62,465 nucleotides of DNA from Cryobacterium sp. (GTDB taxonomy: Bacteria; Actinomycetota; Actinomycetes; Actinomycetales; Microbacteriaceae), in assembly GCF_026786305.1 (NCBI RefSeq), contig NZ_JAJAYI010000023.1, forward strand, positions 1 to 62,465, written 5' to 3'. Shown here piece by piece: positions 8,609 to 17,063 of the stretch. Position numbers and translations under genes: made by a program. The notes below the pieces were generated by a model that saw nothing but the letters and a program-made list of their open reading frames with translations, did no database searches and was not told the DNA's origin. Every line of letters starts with the position of its first letter. Position 1 is the stretch's first letter.

Positions 8609-9643
8609 TCAGACCGTTGTAACAGGCCCGCGCGTGCGCACGACCATCTTGCCGATGTTCTCACCGCGCATGAGACCGAGGAACGCATCGACGGCGTTGT
8701 CGATGCCGTCGACGATCGTCTCGTCGAAGACGACCGCGCCAGAGGCAAGCCAGCCGGCCATCTCGGCGGAGAACGCCGGGAGGTGATCCCAGAAGTTGCC
8801 GACCGTGAAGCCGGTGAGGGTCAGACCCCGGGTGACGATGTTGGACAAGTTGTTCGGGCCGGCCGGGGCGTCTGTGCTGTTGTACAGGGAGATTGCGCCG
8901 CACATGGCCGCCCGACCGCCGTCCCGAAAAGCGGCCAGGGCCGCCTGAAGGTGCTCGCCGCCAACGTTGTCGAAGTACACATCGATGCCATCCGGAGCCG
9001 CAGCAGCGAGCTGTTCACTGACCGCCCCGTCCTTGTAGTTGAAGGCGGCATCGAAACCGTATTTGCCGGTGAGTAGGGCAACCTTCTGGGCCGATCCGGC
9101 GGAGCCGATTACGCGTTTTGCGCCCTTGAGCCGGGCGATCTGGCCGACCATGCTGCCGACGGCGCCTGCTGCTCCGGACACGAACACGGTGTCGCCCTTC
9201 TTCAGCCGGGCGACTTCGAGCAGACCAACGTACGCGGTGAGTGCGGTCATACCGAGTACGCCGAGATAGGCGGACAGCGGTATACCGGGGAGTTCGGGAA
9301 CGACGCGGAATCCGGCGGCATCTTGCTGCACCAGATCGCGCCAGCCGTATTGGTGGGTGACGACGTCGCCGACGGCGAACGCCTCACTGGCCGAGGCGAC
9401 GACACGACCGACGGCCCCGCCGGTCATCGTCTCGCCGATGGCGAACGGGGGCACATAGCTTTTGACGTCGTTCATCCGTCCGCGCATGTACGGGTCGACG
9501 GAGACGAATTCATTCGCGACACGAACCTGCCCAGCCGAAAGTTCCGGCAGATCGACGGTCACGGTGCGAAAGTCTGCGTGTGTGGGCCAGCCAACAGGAC
9601 GGTTCACGAGCTGGATCTGCGTACTGAGGGTGGATGACACCAC
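8609..9643 (-). CDS. NADP-dependent medium-chain reductase (zinc-independent, CurA/LTB4DH type)
   Basis: 344 residues. The start is a GTG at 9643, preceded by GAGGAG. The signature DPYMRGRM lies early in the protein and the Rossmann motif GAAGAVGSMVGQIA in the middle; IDVYFDNVGGEHL is the typical prostaglandin/alkenal reductase segment. There are no zinc-ligand cysteines. Relatives reduce C=C bonds of alpha,beta-unsaturated carbonyls using NADPH. The neighbouring PfpI gene fits an aldehyde/electrophile-defence theme. It is one of three genes that appear inserted between FAH and gltX, which are usually adjacent in actinobacteria. Confidence 0.92.
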   Translation of the reverse strand: MVSSTLSTQIQLVNRPVGWPTHADFRTVTVDLPELSAGQVRVANEFVSVDPYMRGRMNDVKSYVPPFAIGETMTGGAVGRVVASASEAFAVGDVVTHQYGWRDLVQQDAAGFRVVPELPGIPLSAYLGVLGMTALTAYVGLLEVARLKKGDTVFVSGAAGAVGSMVGQIARLKGAKRVIGSAGSAQKVALLTGKYGFDAAFNYKDGAVSEQLAAAAPDGIDVYFDNVGGEHLQAALAAFRDGGRAAMCGAISLYNSTDAPAGPNNLSNIVTRGLTLTGFTVGNFWDHLPAFSAEMAGWLASGAVVFDETIVDGIDNAVDAFLGLMRGENIGKMVVRTRGPVTTV

Positions 9644-9712
9644 GAGGCTCCTCTGTTAATTTTGGAACAATGGTAAGTGTGGAACGGTTATTTTGCCAGC
9701 CTGAGCGCTGAA

Positions 9713-10453
9713 TCAGGCCAGGCGAACCACCGGGTTGACGAGCGTTCCGATACCGGCAATCGACATCGTGATCGTGTCACCGGCGACGATGGCCGCCGCC
9801 GTGTCCATCGGGCCGGCCAGAATCACGTCACCGGGCAGCAGGGTGAACACGCTCGAAGCGAACGCGACAAGCGCCGCAACGGTCTCTTCGGTGGGCGTCG
9901 CGTTGTCGCTGCCGAGCTCCACTGCCTGAAATTCTTCGTCGTTGATCAGCCCGCTCAGCGGCGTGGCCGCTTCATCGAAGTCGGTCTCGATAATCGGGCC
10001 GAGCGGGCAGAAGGTGTCGTAGGCGCCGGCGCGGGTGGGGTCACCGTCGGCAAGGTCCGCCGCGGTGACGACCGTTGCGATGGTGTAGCCAAAGACACGG
10101 CTGGGGGCGTCCGTTGCCGAGACGTTTTTGGCGACCTTGCCGATGATGATCGCGAGTTGGCCATCGACCTCGACCCGATCTGACGCGCTGGGCAGCACAA
10201 TGGCATCGCCCGGACCGACGACCGTGGTGTTGGGTTTCAGCACGAATACCGGCTCGGCAGAAGAACTCATGACGGCGACGATCTTTGAACGAGGAATGAC
10301 CGGTGCGAGCAGTTTCACATCGGCCAGCGCGACCCGGTCGCCGGTGGTGTCGAATCCGGCAAACATCGGGTCGTTGGTCAGCACGACCAGCTCGTCGTCG
10401 TCGACAATGCCGAACGCGATGGCGCCCTCGTGGCTGAATCGCGCAATCTTCAT
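9713..10453 (-). CDS. FAH-fold protein with eroded active site (probable pseudoenzyme)
   Basis: 246 residues. The start ATG at 10453 has GGAG upstream and begins MKIARFS, like the actinobacterial FAH family members coded beside gltX. Fold-specific blocks are kept: LAPVIPRSKI, LKPNT, YDTFCPLGP, LLPGDVIL, GIGTLVNPV. Catalytic ones are not. The NYxxH segment after PRSKI is deleted (AVMSSSAEP). The metal pair ExE is DGQ (VDGQLAIIIG). NDVTARD is TVVTAAD, and the active-site lysine in TRAKGFD is replaced (TRAGAYD). The frame is intact, so this is not simple decay. A hydrolase or decarboxylase activity is unlikely; a structural or regulatory role is conceivable. Confidence 0.85.
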   Translation of the reverse strand: MKIARFSHEGAIAFGIVDDDELVVLTNDPMFAGFDTTGDRVALADVKLLAPVIPRSKIVAVMSSSAEPVFVLKPNTTVVGPGDAIVLPSASDRVEVDGQLAIIIGKVAKNVSATDAPSRVFGYTIATVVTAADLADGDPTRAGAYDTFCPLGPIIETDFDEAATPLSGLINDEEFQAVELGSDNATPTEETVAALVAFASSVFTLLPGDVILAGPMDTAAAIVAGDTITMSIAGIGTLVNPVVRLA

Positions 10454-10460
10454 GGTTCTC

Positions 10461-10519
10461 CGCTCATTCCTGCACAGCTCACTCGTGCACAAGCTCGCTC
10501 GTGCACGAGCTCAATCGTG
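10461..10519. repeat. Degenerate 14-16 bp tandem repeat
   Basis: Successive units of the form GCTCnnTCGTGCAC (about 14-16 bases each, four copies with changes) fill the gap between the FAH-like start and the ilvE stop. The GTGCAC cores are palindromic. Nothing else is recognisable there. Confidence 0.55.
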
Positions 10520-10532
10520 AAAAGGGATCAGT

Positions 10533-11639
10533 CTACGCGTCGAGCCGCACCATCCAGCCATGACGGTCGGGCAGGCGGCCGTACTGAATATCGGTGAGCT
10601 CCTGGCGCAGCGACATGGTGATCTCGCCGGCCGGGGCATCGGGGTCGCCAATCGAGACGTTCTTGCCGACGAGCTGACTGATCGGGGTGACCACGGCGGC
10701 GGTACCGCAGGCGAACACCTCGGTGATTTCACCGGATGCCACCCCGTCGCTCCATTCGCCAAGGGTCACCGTGCGCTCCTCCACGGTCATGCCACGGTCG
10801 CGGGCCAGCTGCATGATGCTGTCGCGGGTGACACCTTCAAGAATCGAACCGGTCAGGCGTGGGGTCACCAGGGTGTCTGTGCCGTGCACGAAGAACACGT
10901 TCATGCCGCCGAGCTCGTCGACGTTGCTACCGGTTTCGCCGTCCATAAATAGCACCTGCGCGCATCCGTTCTCGTTGGCCTCCATCTGGGGCAGCAGCGA
11001 TGCTGCATAGTTGCCGCCACACTTGGCCGCCCCGGTGCCACCACGGCCGGCGCGCGAGTACTCGGTCGATAGCCAGATCTTCACCGGGGCAACGCCGTTG
11101 GCGAAGTAGGCTCCGGCCGGGCTCGCGATGACGTAGAAGCCGACGCGATGCGCCGCGCGCACGCCCAGGAAGCTCTCGTTGGCGATCATGAACGGGCGCA
11201 GGTACAGGCTCGTCTCGGGGGCCGACGGCACCCAGTCGCCGTCGATCGCAAGCATCTGCTTGATCGACTCGACGAAATCTTCGACCGACAGTTCGGGCAG
11301 GGCAAGCCGGCGCGCTGAACGCTGCATGCGCTGGGCGTTCTTCTCTGGCCGAAAGGTCCAGATCGATTTGTCAAAGTGGCGGTAGGCCTTGAGCCCCTCG
11401 AAGATCTCCTGGCCGTAGTGCAGCACCGACGCGGCCGGGTCAAGCTGCAGCGGGCCGTAGGGAATGACTCGGGCGTCGTGCCATCCCTGGTCGAGGGTCC
11501 AGTCGATCGTGACCATGTGGTCGGTGAAGTGCTTACCGAAACCCGGGTCCGAGAGAATCTCGTTGCGTTCGGCCTCTGCTCGCGCGCTCGTTGACGGCGT
11601 CAGGGCAAAGTTCAGCGGATAGGTAACGGCAGTGCTCAT
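10533..11639 (-). CDS. ilvE: Branched-chain amino acid aminotransferase
   Basis: 368 residues, the length of class IV BCATs. The PLP lysine is Lys206 in [14 protein letters not shown]; the upstream block [15 protein letters not shown] and the GMNVFFV and [15 protein letters not shown] segments are diagnostic. It transfers amino groups between glutamate and the 2-keto acids of leucine, isoleucine and valine, the last step of their synthesis. Its ATG at 11639 overlaps the leuB stop by four bases (ATGA), so leuB-ilvE form an operon. Confidence 0.97.
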   Translation of the reverse strand: MSTAVTYPLNFALTPSTSARAEAERNEILSDPGFGKHFTDHMVTIDWTLDQGWHDARVIPYGPLQLDPAASVLHYGQEIFEGLKAYRHFDKSIWTFRPEKNAQRMQRSARRLALPELSVEDFVESIKQMLAIDGDWVPSAPETSLYLRPFMIANESFLGVRAAHRVGFYVIASPAGAYFANGVAPVKIWLSTEYSRAGRGGTGAAKCGGNYAASLLPQMEANENGCAQVLFMDGETGSNVDELGGMNVFFVHGTDTLVTPRLTGSILEGVTRDSIMQLARDRGMTVEERTVTLGEWSDGVASGEITEVFACGTAAVVTPISQLVGKNVSIGDPDAPAGEITMSLRQELTDIQYGRLPDRHGWMVRLDA

Positions 11640-12709
11640 TTCAATACCCTGTCTTTCAAAAGGTTCACGATCGCGTCGCCGATGTCGGCGGTGCTTCTCT
11701 GCACCGAGGCCGCCGAGCGCGAGGCCAGGTCGACGGAGACGGCCTCGGTGACCCGCCCCGCCGCATCCGCTAGACCGAGGTGGTCAAGCATGAGAGCGAC
11801 CGAGAGGATGGCCGCGGTCGGGTCGGCGAGCTGCCGGCCGGCGATGTCGGGAGCCGAACCGTGAACGGGCTCGAACATGCTGGGGAATTCACCGGTCGGG
11901 TTGATATTCCCGGAGGACCCCAGACCGATGCCGCCGCTGATTGCCGCCGCGAGGTCGGTGAGAATGTCGCCGAAGAGGTTGTCCGTGACCAAGACATCGA
12001 ACCTACTCGGATTCGTGACGAAGAATATCGTCGCGGCGTCGATGTGCAGGTAATCAACCGTGACCTGGGGGTATTCGAGCGCCACCTCGTTCACCAGACG
12101 CTGCCAGAGGCTGCCGGCGAAGACGAGCACGTTGGTCTTGTGCACGAGGGTGAGGCGCTTGCGGGGGCGACCCTGCGCCGTTTCGAAGGCATAGCGCACA
12201 ACCCGCTCGACCCCGTAAGCGGTGTTGACCGAGACCTCGTTGGCGACCTCCTGCGGGGTACCGCGGCGAATGGCACCGCCGTTGCCGACGTATGGTCCTT
12301 CTGTCCCCTCGCGAACGACGATGAAGTCGACGGCGCCGGGGGCGCTGAGGGGGCTCGTGACACCCGGGTAGATCACGCAGGGACGCAGGTTCACGTAGTG
12401 GTCGAGCGAGAAACGCAAGCCGAGCAACAGACCGCGTTCGATGTTCGCGTCTTTCAGGCGAGAATCGCCTGGTACTCCGCCGACAGCGCCGAGCAGAATC
12501 GCATCGTGAGTCTTGATCGCCGCAAGGTTGTGGTCGGTGAGCACATCACCGGTCGCCAGAAACCGGGCAGCACCGAGCTCGAAGAAGGTCTGGTCAAAGG
12601 TCACATCATCGTGCGCGGTGACGGCATCGAGTACCTTCACTGCTTCGGCAATGACTTCTGGACCGATTCCGTCTCCGGGAATGACGGCGAGCTTGACTGT
12701 GCGAGACAT
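11636..12709 (-). CDS. leuB: 3-isopropylmalate dehydrogenase
   Basis: 357 residues with an N-terminal [10 protein letters not shown] motif and the [20 protein letters not shown] metal/substrate block. It oxidatively decarboxylates 3-isopropylmalate with NAD in leucine synthesis. It is the first gene of the leuB-ilvE pair; leuA, leuC and leuD are not in the window. The divergent DUF6458 gene starts 104 bases away, so the leuB promoter must lie in 12710-12813. Confidence 0.97.
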   Translation of the reverse strand: MSRTVKLAVIPGDGIGPEVIAEAVKVLDAVTAHDDVTFDQTFFELGAARFLATGDVLTDHNLAAIKTHDAILLGAVGGVPGDSRLKDANIERGLLLGLRFSLDHYVNLRPCVIYPGVTSPLSAPGAVDFIVVREGTEGPYVGNGGAIRRGTPQEVANEVSVNTAYGVERVVRYAFETAQGRPRKRLTLVHKTNVLVFAGSLWQRLVNEVALEYPQVTVDYLHIDAATIFFVTNPSRFDVLVTDNLFGDILTDLAAAISGGIGLGSSGNINPTGEFPSMFEPVHGSAPDIAGRQLADPTAAILSVALMLDHLGLADAAGRVTEAVSVDLASRSAASVQRSTADIGDAIVNLLKDRVLK

Positions 12710-12813
12710 GCGACTCCGAGCGCCTAAGAGAAAAAACTTCTAGTCAAACCCTACTGCCGTCGTAGATGTGTCTAGTCTGGGTGCTACCTATCCCCAACCG
12801 AAAGTGGGCAATC

Positions 12814-13065
12814 ATGAGTATCGGACTCGGAATCTTCCTGTTCGTCGTCGGTGCCATTCTGGTCTGGGCCCTCAACATCACGGTCGATTGGATCAACCTC
12901 GACCTGGTCGGCTACATCTTCATGGGGGCCGGTGCGGTCATCTTTGTTCTCGGCATCGTCCTGATGACGCGTCGGCGCAGCAGCGTCAGCACGACACGCA
13001 CGATTGCCGACCCGGCGAACGGCGAGCAGGTCACGCGTCGCGAGAACTCCGTCGACGACATTTAG
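12814..13065 (+). CDS. Small two-helix membrane protein, DUF6458
   Basis: 83 residues from the ATG at 12814 (MSIGLGIFLFVVGAILVWAL). There are two transmembrane helices (residues ~3-20 and ~29-48), then the positively charged TRRR and a soluble tail ending DDI. The family is common and short in actinobacteria; its function is unknown. An upstream ATG in the same frame (12766) would add 16 residues without membrane character and is not preferred. Confidence 0.85.
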   Translation: MSIGLGIFLFVVGAILVWALNITVDWINLDLVGYIFMGAGAVIFVLGIVLMTRRRSSVSTTRTIADPANGEQVTRRENSVDDI

Positions 13066-13120
13066 GAGCGGTAACCGGTAAGCGCGGCGCTCAGATACTG
13101 CACGCAGCGTCCAGCTCACT

Positions 13121-13336
13121 GTGATAGGCACAGGTATGGAAATTGAGTACACCGCAAATGCCCACGCGTCCGGCGGTTTCGGTCTCGCCGTTGGGCTGGT
13201 CATCCAGGCACCCAACGTGCCCGCCGACCGCCATGCCGAACTGACCCAGGCCACCGACCAGAACTGCGCCTATTCGAACGCAACGAGCGGCAACATCGTC
13301 GTCACCCGCACCCGCACCGTCGCCCGAGTCGAGTAG
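13121..13336 (+). pseudogene. C-terminal fragment of an Ohr/OsmC-type peroxidase
   Basis: The fragment GGFGLAVGLVIQAPNVP...CAYSNATSGNIVVT matches the C-terminal third of organic hydroperoxide resistance proteins (usual ending CPYSNATRGNI), including the second active-site cysteine. The N-terminal two thirds, with the first cysteine and the catalytic arginine, are absent: the frame opens only after a stop at 13079-13081. Possible starts are the GTG at 13121 and the ATG at 13136. Without the first cysteine it cannot be a thiol peroxidase. It is probably gene debris, ending four bases before the next ORF. Confidence 0.72.
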
Positions 13337-13339
13337 AAA

Positions 13340-13759
13340 ATGGTACCGGAAGCGGTTTCCCCGACCGACGGCGTGACGGCGCCCGTGGACAACCAGCAGG
13401 TGAACGACCAGCAGGTGAACGACCAGCAAGCGGTTGGCCGGCAAGCGCTGGAACAGACGCGCGAAGCATTGTGGGCAGTGTGCGAGCCCGTCAGTCCGCC
13501 GAAGTTGGCACGCGATTACGTGAACTACTTCAGTTCCCGCATTCGCACCAATGTCGACGCGGTTGCGAAAAACCAGCCGCGGAGGCTGAAATTCTATGAC
13601 GCCATCGACACGTATCTGCGCGTCTATTCAGCCATGCAGAACGAACTCGAACAAGCCGGATACATCCCGCGGGAGGTGGCAAGCATCCAGAAAGAAGTCC
13701 GTTTCTTTGAGGACGTGGTCCGCGAGGTGAAGCAGGCCGCCGGAGAGTCCACCGACTAA
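13340..13759 (+). CDS. Stand-alone HsdR C-terminal-like protein (139 aa)
   Basis: The ATG at 13340 lies 3 bases past the Ohr-fragment stop. From residue ~36 the sequence resembles the extreme C-terminal region of type I restriction R subunits: ALWAVCEPVSPPK, DYVNYFSS, RRLKFYDAIDTYLRVYS, then GYIPREVASIQKEVRFFEDV and REVKQAAGE (typically LCEPVEPPK, YIRYF, GYxxxEIxxIKxEV, EVKLASGD). Motor and nuclease domains are absent. The first 35 residues hold a 15-bp tandem repeat (VNDQQ). It may be a remnant of a lost restriction locus or a small helical protein reusing the domain. The similarity is recalled, not searched. Confidence 0.55.
   Translation: MVPEAVSPTDGVTAPVDNQQVNDQQVNDQQAVGRQALEQTREALWAVCEPVSPPKLARDYVNYFSSRIRTNVDAVAKNQPRRLKFYDAIDTYLRVYSAMQNELEQAGYIPREVASIQKEVRFFEDVVREVKQAAGESTD
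13392..13430 (+). repeat. 15-bp tandem repeat inside the HsdR-like gene
   Basis: ACCAGCAGGTGAACG occurs at 13392-13406 and 13407-13421, followed by a partial third copy. The period is a multiple of three, so copy changes would keep the frame (NDQQV units). Confidence 0.8.
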
Positions 13760-13821
13760 CGAGTCGACGAGCGGGCCAGGGAACGTCCCCGAATGGGGTC
13801 GCCGATCGTTCCGCACACTCC

Positions 13822-15210
13822 CTATTCGAGCAACGCCTCGCCGCGCAGCTCGGGTAGCGCGAACGCCGCAACGGCAGCGAGCACGAAGACAATGCCGAAC
13901 ACGACGAAGAGCAATATCGGCCCACCGAGAACGAGCAGCGGCGGCACGACGAGCGGCGCCGCAATCGACGCGATGCGGCCGAATCCGGCTGCGGATCCCG
14001 AACCGGATCCACGCAAGCGGGTCGGGTAGAGCTCGGGCGTGATCGCGTAGAGGGCGCCCCAGGCTCCGAGATTGAAAAACGACAGCAGCATACCGAACCC
14101 GATGATCTGCACGTCGCTAACGTTGACGGCGCCGAAGCCGAACGCCACTGCCGAAACCGCTGAGCCGATCAAGAACGTGGATAAGGTGATGCGGCGTCCC
14201 CATTTTTCCACCAGATACGCTGACGCGACGTAACCGGGCAGCTGGGCAACGGTAATGATGAGCGTGAATTCGAAGGACTTCACGAGCGGGAACCCGGCCG
14301 CAACGAGCAGGGTCGGCAGCCAGATGAAGGCGCCGTAGTACGAGAAGTTGACCAGAAACCAGACCAGCCAGATCAGGATACTGCGGCGGCGTAATTCTGC
14401 CGAGAACAGATCGGCCAAGCGCAGGGCCGTCCGTGCGTTCGGTGCGTGCCCGGCACTCGGCTCACGGTCGACGACGTCACGAGTACTGTCGGACGGTGGC
14501 GAGGCGAGGCCAGCCGACGCTTCAAATTGCACCACGATGCGTTCTGCCTCGCGATGTCGCCCCTGGGATTGCAGGAATCTAACGGATTCGGGCAGCCGCA
14601 GGCGAACGAACACGGCCCACACCGCTGGCAGCATTCCGATCAGCAGTGCCCAGCGCCAACCGTCGGCGCTGGTAGGAATGACCAGATATCCCACGACGGC
14701 GGAGCCCAGCCATCCGATGGCCCAAAATCCTTCGAGCAGCACGACAATTCGTCCGCGGATGCGACGCGGTGCGAACTCGCTCACCAGCGTCGACGCCACC
14801 GGAAGTTCTGCGCCGAGGCCCAACCCGACGATGAACCGCAAGACCAACAGGATTCCCACGGACCAGGCCAGAGCGGATGCGCCGGTGGCGGCTCCGTAGA
14901 GCAGCAGAGTCAGCGCGAACACCTGTTTGCGCCCGAGCTTATCGGCGAGGAGACCGCCGAGGGCAGCTCCAACGGCCATTCCGGCGAACCCCGCCGACGC
15001 AACCCACGACAAGGCCGACGCATCGGCTGCCCACGTGACGGACAGCTGTGCAATCACAAACGAGATCAGCCCCACATCAAAGGCATCAAGGGCCCAGCCA
15101 ATCCCGGAACCGGCCAGGAGCGAGCCGTGGCGACGAGTGAACGGCAACGCGTCCAATCGCTCGGTGAGCGATTTGCCAGTCGGAATGCGGTCTACATCAG
15201 CTGTTAACAC
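13822..15210 (-). CDS. MFS transporter, metabolite:H+ symporter (NiaP/AAHS-like)
   Basis: 462 residues from a GTG at 15210, with about 12 transmembrane helices. The family motif LLADKLGRKQV is between helices 2 and 3, RIRGRIVVLLEGFWAIGW after helix 4, and PELYPTRLRGSGSG in the second half, as in the metabolite/niacin/aromatic-acid symporter group. The substrate is unknown. The GTG was chosen because the ~59 bases leading into it closely match those leading into the sufR start, which also begins GTGTTA. Upstream of this promoter lies a ferredoxin fragment on the opposite strand. Confidence 0.85.
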   Translation of the reverse strand: MLTADVDRIPTGKSLTERLDALPFTRRHGSLLAGSGIGWALDAFDVGLISFVIAQLSVTWAADASALSWVASAGFAGMAVGAALGGLLADKLGRKQVFALTLLLYGAATGASALAWSVGILLVLRFIVGLGLGAELPVASTLVSEFAPRRIRGRIVVLLEGFWAIGWLGSAVVGYLVIPTSADGWRWALLIGMLPAVWAVFVRLRLPESVRFLQSQGRHREAERIVVQFEASAGLASPPSDSTRDVVDREPSAGHAPNARTALRLADLFSAELRRRSILIWLVWFLVNFSYYGAFIWLPTLLVAAGFPLVKSFEFTLIITVAQLPGYVASAYLVEKWGRRITLSTFLIGSAVSAVAFGFGAVNVSDVQIIGFGMLLSFFNLGAWGALYAITPELYPTRLRGSGSGSAAGFGRIASIAAPLVVPPLLVLGGPILLFVVFGIVFVLAAVAAFALPELRGEALLE

Positions 15211-15263
15211 AACATGAGCGTGAACTAATTCTCGGCCGTAGTCCAGTGAGGGTTGCCTTACCC
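15205..15263 (-). promoter_or_regulatory. Promoter/start region shared with sufR
   Basis: Read on the minus strand into the MFS GTG. It is about 76% identical (45 of 59 positions by eye) to 26174-26232 in front of sufR, with the start codons aligned. It contains a TTAGTTCACGCT element corresponding to TTAGGTCACACT of sufR, and a farther CCTTACC/GGTAAGG block that loosely resembles a DtxR/IdeR iron box (about 11 of 19). The closeness of the elements to the GTG suggests a short or absent leader. Confidence 0.55.
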
Positions 15264-15264
15264 G

Positions 15265-15425
15265 TGTCGATGCCCGGTGTGCCCGATAGGGACAATTTTT
15301 TACGACGACGACGTACCCGAAAAGTGGGCGGACGAGTACACCGCCAACGTAAAATTCTTCCACAATATCGATTCCCCCGGCGGTGCGGCCGAGGCGGACG
15401 ACCATGCCCTGGGGCCACCCCGTTG
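15265..15425 (+). pseudogene. C-terminal fragment of a FdxA-type ferredoxin
   Basis: The frame gives CPVCPIGTIFYDDDVPEKWA, then TANVKFFHNI and SPGGAAE. This is the second half of an actinobacterial seven-iron ferredoxin (compare PVCPVEAIYYEDDLPERWA and RANVEFFEDIGSPGGAA in the intact gene at 33471). The N-terminal cluster cysteines and the initiator are gone. It faces the MFS promoter and is dead unless fused elsewhere. Confidence 0.8.
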
Positions 15426-15482
15426 TCAGCCCACTTTTGCCGCAGACGACCGTCGGACGTCTCGGAACTCAGCTCTGCCGAC

Positions 15483-17063
15483 TTAGTGTCCATTGGCCAG
15501 TGCCGCGAAATGGGCGCCGAGTAGCTCCCTGGTGAACGGATGCTGCGGCTTGCTAAACAGGGCCTCGGTGGCACCCTGCTCGACGACCTGCCCGTCTTTC
15601 ATCACGAGAACTTGATCGCAGAGGCCGCGAACGACCGCGAGATCGTGCGAGATGAACACCATCGCCAGCCCCAGCTGCTGCCGCAGCGACACCAGCAGGT
15701 CGAGCACGTGCACCTGAATCAGCACATCGAGCGCCGACACCGGCTCGTCGAGCACGAGAATGCTCGGCCGGCGTGCCAGTGCCCGGGCAATCGCCACCCG
15801 CTGACGTTGCCCACCGGAGAGTTGGTGGGCGCGCCGCCCCAGCAGGGTCTCCGGCAGCTCGACCTGGGCGAGCAGCTCCAGGATTCGCCCAGGCCGCGCC
15901 GTACGCGACACTGATCGGTCCAGCGCGACGGCCTCGGCCAGGACGCGCCGCATCGAGTGCCGTGGGTCGAACGTACCGAGTGAATCCTGATGGATCAGCT
16001 GGATCTGCGCACGCCGAACCCGGCGTTTCGACTCGGGCACATCGCTCCACTGTTCGCCGTGCAACCGCACAGTGCCCGTGTCGGGCCGTTCGATACCGAG
16101 CAGCAGGCGCGCGACGGTGGTTTTCCCCGAGCCGGACTCGCCCACGATGCCGACCGTGCCTCCGGCGGCAAGATCGAACGACACGTCGCCGACGGCGCGC
16201 ACCACGCGCCCTGTGCTGCGGTACGACTTGACCAAAGAATGCGCGGACAATACCGGCGCCGCGGCCTGACTCGGCTCAGTGACCACGGCTGCACGGTGCT
16301 GCGCTGCCGCAGCGAGCAGCTCACGGGTGTACGGATGCTGGGGCGCAGTGAGTAACGTCGCAGCCGGGGCGACCTCGACAAAACGACCATGCTGCATGAC
16401 CGCGATGCGGTCGGCGAGGCTGTGGACGACAGCGAGATCATGACTGATCAGCAACACGGCGATCCCGGATTCCTTCAGCTCAGCCAGCAGGCGCAGGATC
16501 CTCGCCTGCACTGTCACGTCGAGGGCCGTCGTCGGCTCGTCAGCGATGAGCAGCGCGGGGCCCGCGGCCAGGGCTGCGGCGATCAGGGCACGCTGACGGA
16601 GGCCGCCGGAGAGTTCGTGCGGGTACTGCCGCGCCCGCAGTAGCGGCTCGGGCAATGCCACCCGCGCCAGCAGGAGCTGAACGCGGCGCTCGCGCGCTGC
16701 GCGGGGCATCCGTTTCTCGTGTACCTCGATCGGTTCGGCGATTTCACGGCCAATGCGGCGGAGCGGATCGAGGGCGACGAGAGCATCCTGGCTGACCAGG
16801 CTCACGACCCCACCGCGGAGGGCTTGCCAGTCTGATTCGCCATAGGCCCGCACGTCGAGGCCGCCGATGGTCAGGCGGTCGGCGGCGACCACGGCGCCGG
16901 CCGGGGTCAGGCCGATCAGCGCCCGCGCGAGCATCGACTTGCCGGCCCCTGACTCGCCGACAATGGCCAGGCACTCCCCCGGTGAAATCGAAAATGACAC
17001 ACCGTCGACGGCGGTGCCTGCAGCGCCCGGCAGCTCAACGCGCAGGCTTCGCACCTCGATCAT
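15483..17063 (-). CDS. Peptide/nickel-type ABC transporter, tandem ATPase (DppD-DppF fusion)
   Basis: 526 residues from the ATG at 17063, which overlaps the permease stop (ATGA). It carries two complete ATPase domains. Domain 1 has Walker A GESGAGKS, signature ELSGGLRQR and Walker B LLIADEPTT. Domain 2 has GESGSGKTT, LSGGQRQR and ILVLDEPVS. Each carries the QHPYTREL/QHPFTREL C-terminal oligopeptide motif. A single two-domain chain replaces the usual separate DppD and DppF. It energises the two permeases encoded upstream. The substrate is a peptide, metal chelate or opine; not determinable from sequence. Confidence 0.93.
   Translation of the reverse strand: MIEVRSLRVELPGAAGTAVDGVSFSISPGECLAIVGESGAGKSMLARALIGLTPAGAVVAADRLTIGGLDVRAYGESDWQALRGGVVSLVSQDALVALDPLRRIGREIAEPIEVHEKRMPRAARERRVQLLLARVALPEPLLRARQYPHELSGGLRQRALIAAALAAGPALLIADEPTTALDVTVQARILRLLAELKESGIAVLLISHDLAVVHSLADRIAVMQHGRFVEVAPAATLLTAPQHPYTRELLAAAAQHRAAVVTEPSQAAAPVLSAHSLVKSYRSTGRVVRAVGDVSFDLAAGGTVGIVGESGSGKTTVARLLLGIERPDTGTVRLHGEQWSDVPESKRRVRRAQIQLIHQDSLGTFDPRHSMRRVLAEAVALDRSVSRTARPGRILELLAQVELPETLLGRRAHQLSGGQRQRVAIARALARRPSILVLDEPVSALDVLIQVHVLDLLVSLRQQLGLAMVFISHDLAVVRGLCDQVLVMKDGQVVEQGATEALFSKPQHPFTRELLGAHFAALANGH

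Noticed and set aside
11780..12727. Long plus-strand frame opposite leuB
   Set aside because: Shadow of leuB; no family features.
15483..17063. Two separate ATPase genes in the importer
   Set aside because: Both ATPase domains lie in one open frame without an internal stop or a ribosome site at the junction.
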